This document shows positions 6,433 to 13,103 of a stretch of DNA of 13,154 nucleotides, piece by piece. Source of the DNA: Comamonadaceae bacterium (GTDB lineage: Bacteria; Pseudomonadota; Gammaproteobacteria; Burkholderiales; Burkholderiaceae_C); assembly GCA_013298415.1 (NCBI GenBank), contig JAAFHN010000026.1, forward strand, positions 1-13,154, given 5' to 3'. The position numbers and the translations under genes were made by a program. The notes below the pieces were generated by a model that was not told where the DNA came from, ran no database searches, and was given only the letters and a program-made list of their open reading frames with translations. How positions within the stretch are numbered: the first letter of the stretch is position 1; every line of letters starts with the position of its first letter.

Positions 6433-7547
6433 TTTCAGAAACCTTCACACTTGCCTGCGGCTCCCCAGGCCGCACGCACCAGTTCAGCGCCCACCGATTC
6501 GGCGTCGGCTTGGCCGGGCCAAAAGCCTATTTGCAGGCAGGCTTGCATGCCGATGAAGCGCCTGGCATGTTGGTGCTGCAAGTGCTGATGCGCGAGCTGC
6601 AAGCGCTCGAAGCACAAGGCCAATTGCGCGGCGAAATCACGGTCGTACCGATGGCCAATCCGATTGGGCTGGGCCAGTTCATCCAGGGCCAGCAGTTTGG
6701 CCGCTTTGCGCTGGCTGACGGCTTGAACTTCAACCGCTCGTTTGCCGATCTCACGCCCAAGGCCTTGGAGAGGTTACAAGGGCATGCGTGGAGCGCGGAT
6801 GCAAGTGCTAACAACGCGGCCCTGCGCGCCGCTCTCTTGCAAGCTTGCAAAGACTTGCAGCCTGAGAGCGAAACCGATGCATTGCGCAAGCTCTTGCTGC
6901 AACTTGCACTGCCAAACGACACCGTGCTCGATCTCCACTGCGACGGCGAATCGGTGATGCACCTGTACACGAGCACGAGCATGGTCTCAGACTGTGCGCC
7001 ACTTGCATCGCTCTTGGGCGCACAGGCTGTGCTGATCGCCGATGTGTCGGGCGACAACCCCTTCGACGAAGCCCTCGCCCGCCCCTGGTGGGAAGCAGCC
7101 CGCGCGCTGCCCCATGTGCCCTTCGCGCCGGGTTGCTTGTCTGTCACGGTTGAGTTGCGCGGCGAAGCCGACGTGCGCGATGACTTGGCTGAACAAGATG
7201 CAAAGGCGCTGATCGCGTTTTTGGCCCTGCGTGGAAGCATTGCCGCGCAGCCAGCCGCAGCCATCACCGCAGCTCCTGCCGCCACGCCGCTCGCAGGCGT
7301 GGAGCCGCTCTTGGCCCCGATTTCTGGTGTGATCGTGTTCGAGCGCAACCCCGGCGCGCAAATTCAAGCAGGTGAGCGCGTGGCCCGCATCTTGAACCCC
7401 GCCACCGGCGAGCAGCGCGATGTGTGCGCAAGCCGCCCTGGCGTGCTCTACGCCCGTGTGGCCCAGCGCACGATCCTCGCTGGCCGCCGAGTCGCCAAGG
7501 TGGCCGGCAGCGAAGCCTTTCGCAGCGGCGTGCTGTTGAGCCCTTGA
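6429..7547 (+). CDS. cphZ: M14-type zinc hydrolase (AstE/AspA family), probable cyanophycin dipeptide hydrolase CphZ/AotO
   Basis: The 372-residue protein belongs to the succinylglutamate desuccinylase/aspartoacylase group. Zinc ligands appear as H40 and E43 in AGLHADEAPG and H170 in LDLHCD; E242 in VTVELRGEADV is the expected general base. NFNRSF at 101-106 carries the conserved substrate-binding Asn-Arg. After an Ala/Pro linker (about 270-290) a C-terminal beta-barrel of biotinyl-lipoyl look begins (LLAPISGVIVFERNPGAQIQ). The gene lies in the aotO position of a five-gene order identical to P. aeruginosa aotJQMOP. Published work showed AotO is a CphZ enzyme hydrolysing beta-Asp-Arg to Asp and Arg, and a cyanophycinase is encoded nearby. 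A cytoplasmic site is expected, as no signal peptide is seen. Alternative deacylase roles (AstE, DoeB) fit the context less well. The ATGA overlap with aotM fixes the start. Confidence 0.85.
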   Translation: MISETFTLACGSPGRTHQFSAHRFGVGLAGPKAYLQAGLHADEAPGMLVLQVLMRELQALEAQGQLRGEITVVPMANPIGLGQFIQGQQFGRFALADGLNFNRSFADLTPKALERLQGHAWSADASANNAALRAALLQACKDLQPESETDALRKLLLQLALPNDTVLDLHCDGESVMHLYTSTSMVSDCAPLASLLGAQAVLIADVSGDNPFDEALARPWWEAARALPHVPFAPGCLSVTVELRGEADVRDDLAEQDAKALIAFLALRGSIAAQPAAAITAAPAATPLAGVEPLLAPISGVIVFERNPGAQIQAGERVARILNPATGEQRDVCASRPGVLYARVAQRTILAGRRVAKVAGSEAFRSGVLLSP

Positions 7548-7551
7548 GGAG
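7546..7551 (+). promoter_or_regulatory. Ribosome binding site of the ATPase gene, overlapping the cphZ stop
   Basis: GAGGAG shares its first two bases with the TGA stop of cphZ and lies seven bases before the ATG at 7559. It is the strongest Shine-Dalgarno sequence in the operon and fixes the ATPase start. Confidence 0.7.
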
Positions 7552-7558
7552 CAACACC

Positions 7559-8329
7559 ATGACATCCTCACTGCTCGCCGCAACCGGCATCAAAAAACGC
7601 TTTGGCAGCCGCGAAGTGCTGCAAGGCATCGACATCACTGCCAACGCAGGCGATGTGATCGCGCTGATTGGCTCATCGGGCTCGGGCAAAAGCACCTTTT
7701 TGCGCTGCTTGAACCTGCTTGAGAACCCAAGCGCGGGCAGCATCCAATTGAGGGGTGAGACGCTCGCACTCGCGCCCGGCAAAGACGGCGATTTACGCGC
7801 CACCGATCCCGCACAACTGCGCCAGTTTCGCAGCCGCATGGCGATGGTGTTTCAACACTTCAACCTCTGGGCGCACATGACAGCCGAGGCCAATGTGTTG
7901 GAGCCGCTCACGCAAGTGCTCAAACTGAGTGCAAGCGAAGCCCAAGAGCGGGCAGAGCACTACCTGAACAAAGTGGGCGTATCGCACCGCAAAACGGCGT
8001 ATCCAGCGCATCTCTCCGGCGGCGAGCAGCAGCGGGTTGCAATTGCTCGCGCGCTTGCGATGGAGCCGGATGTGATGCTGTTTGACGAGCCCACCTCTGC
8101 GCTTGACCCAGAGCTTGTGGGCGAAGTGCTGCGCGTGATGCGGGCGGTGGCTGAAGAAGGCCGCACCATGATCGTGGTGACCCACGAGATGGGTTTTGCC
8201 CGCGAGGTGGCCAGCGAAGTCGTGTTTTTGGCGCAAGGCCAAATCGAGGAGCGCGGCGCGCCCGCTGAGGTGCTCACGCGCCCACAAAGCGAGCGCTTGC
8301 GTGGCTTTTTGGCCAACAGCCTCAAGTAG
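7559..8329 (+). CDS. aotP: ABC transporter ATPase, HisP/AotP class
   Basis: The 256-residue ATPase powers the importer formed by the two permeases. All motifs are intact: Walker A GSSGSGKST (38-46), Q-loop Q99 in VFQHFNLW, signature LSGGEQQRVAIARAL (152-166), Walker B VMLFDEPTSALD (172-183) and switch H209 in VTHEM. The insert between Walker A and the Q-loop (ALAPGKDGDLRATDPAQL) is characteristic of the HisP/ArtP polar amino-acid group. An upstream in-frame extension exists but would overlap cphZ; the GAGGAG at 7546 supports the ATG at 7559. It is the last gene of the compact operon; the next gene is 193 bases away. In pseudomonads argR follows aotP, whereas here a TonB-dependent receptor does. 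Confidence 0.94.
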   Translation: MTSSLLAATGIKKRFGSREVLQGIDITANAGDVIALIGSSGSGKSTFLRCLNLLENPSAGSIQLRGETLALAPGKDGDLRATDPAQLRQFRSRMAMVFQHFNLWAHMTAEANVLEPLTQVLKLSASEAQERAEHYLNKVGVSHRKTAYPAHLSGGEQQRVAIARALAMEPDVMLFDEPTSALDPELVGEVLRVMRAVAEEGRTMIVVTHEMGFAREVASEVVFLAQGQIEERGAPAEVLTRPQSERLRGFLANSLK

Positions 8330-8400
8330 TCAGCCATGAGCCATCAACCCAATCGTTCACTGGGCACGTCAAAAAATGGCAACAAATTTTCATCGACACG

Positions 8401-8426
8401 TTTTTTGCAACGCTTCTTGCAAAAAA
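8401..8426. promoter_or_regulatory. Perfect 10-bp inverted repeat upstream of the receptor gene
   Basis: TTTTTTGCAA (8401-8410) and TTGCAAAAAA (8417-8426) are exact complements around the loop CGCTTC. It lies about 100 bases before the receptor ATG and overlaps a possible -35 element. It is more likely an operator than a terminator: the stem is AT-rich and neither side is followed by a clean U-run. The rest of 8330-8522 holds no gene. TTTTCATC at 8387-8394 also occurs in the operator region at 4071-4078, which is only a weak hint of shared control. Confidence 0.5.
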
Positions 8427-8444
8427 GCGCCAGCGAACCATAAG
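8417..8444 (+). promoter_or_regulatory. Possible promoter for the TonB-dependent receptor
   Basis: TTGCAA (8417-8422) and CATAAG (8439-8444) are 16 bases apart, a moderate match to sigma70 elements. The -35 hexamer falls in the right arm of the inverted repeat, so a protein bound there would block it. Low confidence. Confidence 0.3.
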
Positions 8445-8512
8445 CGTGCGTGTTCTTTTCTTTCTCAGCTCAGTTCCACCCTTTCCCTTCCCATTCAGTT
8501 CAACCCACCCCT

Positions 8513-8517
8513 GGAGG
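8513..8517 (+). promoter_or_regulatory. Ribosome binding site deciding the receptor start
   Basis: GGAGG five bases before the ATG at 8523 selects that start, which also gives a proper signal peptide. An in-frame ATG at 8376 would put 49 extra residues before it. Confidence 0.8.
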
Positions 8518-8522
8518 TCTTC

Positions 8523-11258
8523 ATGAAAAACCAAGCTTTCACTTTCCGCGCCACCCCGGCGCACCAAGCCGTGCGGGGCCTGTGGCTCGCGCTCGCCGCA
8601 ACTGCTGGCACCAGCGCTTTCGCGCAAACGGCAGAAGTTACCAAACAAGAGCGCATCGAAGTCACTGGTTCGTCCATCAAGCGCGTGGCATCTGAGACCG
8701 CGCTGCCGATTGATACGATCAAGCGCGAAGACATTGAAAAATCAGGCGCCACCACGGCGGCTGAAGTGATGAAGCAAATCTCTGCCAACACCGCCGCCTT
8801 GGTGGACGGGGCCAGCATCACCGACGGCACAAGCGGCCAGCGTGGCTTCAATGGCGCAAACCTGCGCGGCATCGGTGTGTCGAACACCCTCATCCTTTTG
8901 AATGGCCGCCGCATGGCCAACTTCGCTACACCGGGCGACAACGTGGGCGTGGACTTGAACAACATCCCCGCCGGTGCGATTGAGCGCGTAGAGGTGCTCA
9001 AAGACGGCGCATCCGCCATCTACGGCACCGACGCGATTGGTGGCGTGATCAACTTCATCACCCGCAAAGATTTCCAGGGCGCTCAGGTGAGCCTGGGCGC
9101 TGAAGGCACGCAAGAAAGCGGCGCAGGCAAACGCACCGCCAGCATCGGCTTTGGCACGGGCAGCATCGCCAAAGATGGCTACAACATCTTCGGCGTGTTT
9201 GACTTCCAGCAGCTGGACAGCCTGCGGAGCACCCAGCGCAAGTTCATCCAAGAGCGCCCACTGGCAACCAACTTGCCCGCGCTGATGAGCAGCAACACCT
9301 ACCCGGCCAACATCGACATTTCCACGGCTCAGCGCAATGCCTTGATTGCGGCTGGTTTGATCCCCGCAGGCACCACCCGCAACCGCGTGAACCCTGCATC
9401 TCCTGGCTGCACGCCCAACGGCACGGTGTACGCGCCCGCAGGCCCAGGCGGCCCCGTGGGTTGCAGCTTCGACTACATGCAAGACACCGAGCTGTACCCC
9501 GAATCGCAAAAGATGAGCCTTTTGCTGCGCGGCACTTACAAGATCAATGCCGACCACGAAGCCTTCGCCGAATACACGCAAGCTGGTGCCAACAGCAAGT
9601 ACGTGCTGAGCCCTGCCACGCAACGCATCCGCAACCTACCCGTGAGCGTGCTGCCTACCGCCTATCGCAACGCGTTGAGTGCCAGCACCACCGTGAGCGG
9701 CATTCGCTTTCGCCTGAAAGAGGCAGGCAATCGCACGAATGAGGTGGAAAGCCTGGGCACGCGCCTGGTGCTCGGCACCAAAGGCGTGATCGCCGATTGG
9801 GACTACGACGTGGCCTACGCCCGCAGCGAAAACAAAGTGACTGACAAGTACATCAATGGCTACGTGCTTTTTGACCGCTTTGATGCAGGCGTGCGCAACG
9901 GCACCATCAACGCATTTGGCCCATCTTCAGCAGCCGGTCAAGCCCTGCTCAACGACATCCGCGTGAACGACGAAGCCCGCAAATCCAAAGGCACGACCGA
10001 CGCCATCGACTTCAAGGCCTCGTCTGCGCTTGGCAAGCTCGCAGGCGGCGACTTGATGCTGGCACTTGGTGCCGAAGCTCGCAACGAGAAAACCGCTTTC
10101 GACCCTTCAGCGCTATTGGTCAGCAACAACATCGTGGGCGACCGCGACAGCTCAGGCACTTCTCCCAAGCTGGTTTCCACCAGCCAATCGCGCAACGTGA
10201 AATCGGTGTTTGCCGAAATCAATGCGCCATTCACCAAAGAGCTTGAGGCTCAGTTCGCGCTGCGCCACGACAACTACAGCCAAGTGGGCAGCACCACCAA
10301 CCCCAAAGTGGGCATCCGCTGGCAGCCGAGCAAAACATTGATGGTTCGCGCGTCCGCAGGCACAGGTTTCCGTGCGCCATCGCTGCATGATTTGAATGGC
10401 CCCACCACCTTCGGCGTGGCATCCAGCTTCCTCACCGATCCGCAGTGCGTGGCATCCGGTGGCAGCATCGATGGCTGTACCGACCAGTGGCCTGTGCAGC
10501 GCCGCAGCAACCCCAACTTGCAGCCCGAGAAATCCAAGCAGTTCTCGCTCGGCATGGTGGTGGAAGCCAGCAACGCCGTCAACCTGAGCGTGGACTACTG
10601 GAACATCAAGAAGACCGACGTGATCAGCACAGTGGGCGAGCAATCGATCATCAACAACCCGCAGATTTACAACGGCTCACTCATCCTGCGCGACTCTGGC
10701 GGCTTCATCACCGACATGATCTTGCGCAAAGAAAACCAAGGCGCGCTCAACACCGACGGCGTGGACTTGGGCGTGAACTGGCGCGCAGCCGCAACGCCAG
10801 CAGGCCGTTTCTCCGGCAACTTCAGCGCCACCTACGTGAACAAGTACGACCGCCAATTCGGCAAGACCACTGCGTTCGTAAGCAACGTGGGCGTGTTTTT
10901 GAACGACCAAGTGGTGCAACGCTGGCGCCATCGCGCAAGCCTCAACTGGGACTACCAACAGTTCGGCCTCACGCTTGTGAACACGCACCTCTCAGGCTAC
11001 ACCGATCAAAACACCACCTATGACCCGGTATCGAACTCGCTTCTGCCCAAAAACGAAGTGAAGGCCTATTCGCTGTGGGATTTGACGGGCTCGTGGAACG
11101 TGAACAAACAGCTCACTGTGCGCGGCGGCATCTTGAACGTGCTCAACACACAGCCCCCGTTCTCCAACCAAGCCTACTACTTCTTGGCCAGCTACGACCC
11201 CACCTACACCGACGTGCGCGGCCGCTCGTTCTACCTGAAGGGCTCCTACAAGTTCTGA
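8523..11258 (+). CDS. TonB-dependent outer-membrane receptor, candidate importer of cyanophycin dipeptides
   Basis: The 911-residue protein has a Sec signal peptide ending near SAFA-Q (34-35), then ERIEVTGSSIKR, a typical TonB-box/plug start. The plug domain covers about 45-185, with RGFNGANLRGIGVSNTLILL, LNGRR, and IERVEVLKDGASAIYGTDAIGGVINF. The remainder is a 22-strand barrel ending in GRSFYLKGSYKF with the terminal Phe used for outer-membrane assembly. Cys pairs in predicted extracellular loops (PGCTPNG...VGCSF and QCVASGGSIDGC) suggest disulfides. The type resembles large receptors linked to peptide or polymer products rather than classic siderophore receptors. Position between the dipeptide ABC operon and the exported cyanophycinase suggests uptake of beta-Asp-Arg or short cyanophycin fragments; this is inference. 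A strong terminator follows, so it is probably transcribed apart from cphE. Confidence 0.93.
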   Translation: MKNQAFTFRATPAHQAVRGLWLALAATAGTSAFAQTAEVTKQERIEVTGSSIKRVASETALPIDTIKREDIEKSGATTAAEVMKQISANTAALVDGASITDGTSGQRGFNGANLRGIGVSNTLILLNGRRMANFATPGDNVGVDLNNIPAGAIERVEVLKDGASAIYGTDAIGGVINFITRKDFQGAQVSLGAEGTQESGAGKRTASIGFGTGSIAKDGYNIFGVFDFQQLDSLRSTQRKFIQERPLATNLPALMSSNTYPANIDISTAQRNALIAAGLIPAGTTRNRVNPASPGCTPNGTVYAPAGPGGPVGCSFDYMQDTELYPESQKMSLLLRGTYKINADHEAFAEYTQAGANSKYVLSPATQRIRNLPVSVLPTAYRNALSASTTVSGIRFRLKEAGNRTNEVESLGTRLVLGTKGVIADWDYDVAYARSENKVTDKYINGYVLFDRFDAGVRNGTINAFGPSSAAGQALLNDIRVNDEARKSKGTTDAIDFKASSALGKLAGGDLMLALGAEARNEKTAFDPSALLVSNNIVGDRDSSGTSPKLVSTSQSRNVKSVFAEINAPFTKELEAQFALRHDNYSQVGSTTNPKVGIRWQPSKTLMVRASAGTGFRAPSLHDLNGPTTFGVASSFLTDPQCVASGGSIDGCTDQWPVQRRSNPNLQPEKSKQFSLGMVVEASNAVNLSVDYWNIKKTDVISTVGEQSIINNPQIYNGSLILRDSGGFITDMILRKENQGALNTDGVDLGVNWRAAATPAGRFSGNFSATYVNKYDRQFGKTTAFVSNVGVFLNDQVVQRWRHRASLNWDYQQFGLTLVNTHLSGYTDQNTTYDPVSNSLLPKNEVKAYSLWDLTGSWNVNKQLTVRGGILNVLNTQPPFSNQAYYFLASYDPTYTDVRGRSFYLKGSYKF

Positions 11259-11313
11259 CCGGATGACTCTCCAGGGAAGGAAGTCTGCGGGGGCGATCCT
11301 CCCGCTATCGTTT

Positions 11314-11340
11314 GGGGTGGCGCAAGCCACCCCTTTTTTT
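11314..11340 (+). terminator. Rho-independent terminator after the receptor gene
   Basis: GGGGTGGC-GCAA-GCCACCCC forms a perfect 8-bp stem with a GNRA-type tetraloop, followed by seven T. It lies 55 bases after the receptor stop and separates that gene from cphE. Confidence 0.92.
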
Positions 11341-11459
11341 GATTCCACGTTCAACTCGATCAGCCCCAGGCGCAGAGCTGAAGACTGTGCCTCAGCACGG
11401 CGAAGCTTTGCAACGACGGCATGGACGATTTGAACGAGAAATTCTGCATTGGTTTGGCC

Positions 11460-12740
11460 ATGAACAGACGACACTTCAACCAAGGCGCGCTCGCTGCTGC
11501 GGCGTTCACGGCCGCGCTGACCGACACCCAAGCGCTTGCAAACACCATGACGCAACCGACCTCATCCAAGGGCAGCCTCATCATCCAAGGCGGCGCAGTT
11601 CACCCCGAAACTGCCGACATCTGGCAGGCCATCGTGGCCGATGCTGGTGGGCCGGGTGCGGTGATTGCGGTGATGCCGCAAGCCGCAGCCAACCCGCAAA
11701 GCTCGGGCCTGCGCATCGTGGAGACGCTCGCGCGATACGGCGCAAAAGGCTTCATCGTGCCCGCTGCGCCGCGCTGGCCGGGCGGCAAACACCGCGAGGC
11801 AGCCCAAAACCCCGAGCTCGCAGCCCAGGTGGCAGCCGCAGGCGGCATCTTTTTCACAGGCGGCGACCAAGGCAACATCACCGACACATTGCTTGCACCC
11901 GATGGCTCAGCCACACCTTTACTGAAAGCCTGCCATGCGGTTCTCGCCAAGGGCGGCGTGATCGCAGGTACGAGTGCCGGCGCGGCCATCATGAGCGAGT
12001 GGATGTTCTATGAGCCTGGCGAAGTGCTGGATTTGCTCAACCACGGCATGAAAGCTGGCCGCGACCACGCCAAGGGCTTGGGCTTCATCGGCCCCGGCGT
12101 GTTTGTGGATCAGCACTTGCTGGCCCGTGGCCGCTTTGCGCGCATGCTGCCGCTGATGCGCCAGCTCAAAATTCCGTTCGGCTACGGTGTGGACGAAAAC
12201 ACCGCCCTGCGCGTGGACTTGAGCAAAGGCACAGGCACCGTGCTCGGTGCATCCGGCGTGCTGATCGTGGATCTGCGCCAAGAAGACGCAAGCCTGCCGC
12301 TTGCGCCCTACCGCGCCAAAGGCGTGCGCTTAGGCCTCCTCGACAAAAACGACACGGTGGACCTGCGCTCCGCAGCCATCACCCCCAGCGCCTTCAAGCA
12401 AGCTGGCCGCATGCTCTTGCCCCACGCAACCGACTACAAACCCGAGTTCAGGGAACGCAAGTTTTACCCAGATGTGCTGGGCGACAGCGTGCTGCCCAAG
12501 CTGCTCGTGAACTTTGTCGACAACCGCCAAACTGAAGTGCGAGGTTTGGCGTTTGCAGAACCCGGTACGCGGCGCGCTAAAGCAGATGCAAGCAGCGGGT
12601 TTGAGTTCGTGTTTCGCAAAGGTGCGGATACGCGGGCGTGGCTGAGGATCGATCAGGGCAAGGCTCACTACACGGTGGCCGATGTGGAGTTGGATGTGTT
12701 GCCTGTGGCGATGGCATCGCCTCTGTTTGGAGCTCGATAG
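11460..12740 (+). CDS. cphE: Exported cyanophycinase (peptidase S51), CphE type
   Basis: The product cleaves cyanophycin at the alpha-peptide backbone to release beta-Asp-Arg. Numbered from the ATG at 11460 (426 residues), the catalytic motifs are FFTGGDQGNI (131-140), nucleophile S172 in AGTSAGAAIMS, H219 in VDQHLLARGR and E246 in GYGVDENTA, the Ser-His-Glu triad of the family. MNRRHFNQGALAAAAF is a twin-arginine signal with cleavage expected after ALA-27, so it acts outside the cytoplasm. An in-frame ATG at 11421 would only lengthen the n-region; neither start has a clear Shine-Dalgarno sequence. Intracellular CphB enzymes are about 270 residues; here about 120 residues follow the peptidase fold, without a motif I recognise. 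No cyanophycin synthetase is near, which fits scavenging. The 119 bases between the receptor terminator and the start show no convincing promoter. A terminator-like hairpin follows at 12790. Confidence 0.92.
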   Translation: MNRRHFNQGALAAAAFTAALTDTQALANTMTQPTSSKGSLIIQGGAVHPETADIWQAIVADAGGPGAVIAVMPQAAANPQSSGLRIVETLARYGAKGFIVPAAPRWPGGKHREAAQNPELAAQVAAAGGIFFTGGDQGNITDTLLAPDGSATPLLKACHAVLAKGGVIAGTSAGAAIMSEWMFYEPGEVLDLLNHGMKAGRDHAKGLGFIGPGVFVDQHLLARGRFARMLPLMRQLKIPFGYGVDENTALRVDLSKGTGTVLGASGVLIVDLRQEDASLPLAPYRAKGVRLGLLDKNDTVDLRSAAITPSAFKQAGRMLLPHATDYKPEFRERKFYPDVLGDSVLPKLLVNFVDNRQTEVRGLAFAEPGTRRAKADASSGFEFVFRKGADTRAWLRIDQGKAHYTVADVELDVLPVAMASPLFGAR

Positions 12741-12789
12741 CCTGGTTTTTGGTGGGTCTTTCCTCGCCGAAGTTTGCTCTTGGGCTGGC

Positions 12790-12818
12790 AATGCCCTGGC
12801 GGGGCTGGCATTTTTTTT
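12790..12818 (+). terminator. Probable Rho-independent terminator after cphE
   Basis: AATGCC (12790-12795) pairs with GGCATT (12807-12812) across an 11-base loop, running into eight T (12811-12818). It lies 49 bases after the cphE stop. The stem is short, so efficiency is uncertain. Confidence 0.6.
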
Positions 12819-12839
12819 CCTCCGGAAGCTTGGTTTGGT

Positions 12840-12892
12840 GTCGGGTCTCGCCCCGACGGGCGATCTACTTTTTGTCCGGCGACAAAAAGTAG
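12840..12892. repeat. Double hairpin of a dispersed intergenic repeat
   Basis: GTCGGG (12840-12845) pairs with CCCGAC (12852-12857), and CTACTTTTTGTC (12865-12876) pairs perfectly with GACAAAAAGTAG (12881-12892) around the loop CGGC. GCCAAAAAACG follows. Motifs of the form CTACTTT..TTTG-loop-CAAA..AAAGTAG-GCCAAA are ones I recognise from many Burkholderiales and Xanthomonadales intergenic regions. The short open frames that cross this stretch are not convincing genes. Confidence 0.65.
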
Positions 12893-12910
12893 CCAAAAAA
12901 CGCCGCCCCG

Positions 12911-13030
12911 ATCAACGCCTTTTCCTGCGATGCTCGATTTGGGCGGGGTCGTCGCAAACTCGTTCGCTGCGCTCTCTCAAACAGTGCGACGCCCTGATCC
13001 GCCCAAATCTGCGCTTCTCGGGGCGTTGAT
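12911..13030. repeat. Nested long-range inverted repeats
   Basis: ATCAACGCC (12911-12919) pairs with GGCGTTGAT (13022-13030), and within it ATTTGGGCGG (12937-12946) pairs with CCGCCCAAAT (12999-13008). Together with the hairpins at 12840-12892 this makes a composite palindromic repeat unit. The whole stretch 12741-13154 holds no gene I can support. Confidence 0.55.
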
Positions 13031-13103
13031 AGGGGCCCTCGTTTTGCTCGCAGCATCCCTGCGCTCGCTGGGAGGAGCAGCCGTGGAGCACCACCAAGCT
13101 TGC

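Noticed and set aside
6429..7547. Succinylglutamate desuccinylase (AstE) of the AST arginine pathway.
   Set aside because: No other ast gene is present and the gene lies inside an aotJQMOP-like operon in the aotO place; CphZ fits better. Activity is still to be shown.
1056..8329. An ectoine-use cluster (ehuABCD with eutBCDE/doeAB), since OCD-like, AstE-like, Lrp-like and amino-acid ABC genes are all present.
   Set aside because: The M24-type ectoine hydrolase and EutB-type lyase are missing, the OCD has true ornithine cyclodeaminase motifs, the ABC gene order is that of aot, and a cyanophycinase follows.
8401..8426. The A/T-rich hairpin as terminator of the aot-like operon.
   Set aside because: Its stem is weak and is followed by GCGCC rather than a U-run on the plus strand; an operator reading is more likely.
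8376..8522. An upstream in-frame start giving the receptor 49 extra residues.
   Set aside because: The GGAGG at 8513 and the signal peptide beginning at 8523 favour the later ATG; the extension would mask the signal peptide.
8523..11258. A siderophore receptor.
   Set aside because: No siderophore, FecI/FecR or Fur-box signal is visible nearby and the neighbours are dipeptide-uptake and cyanophycinase genes. Not excluded by sequence alone.
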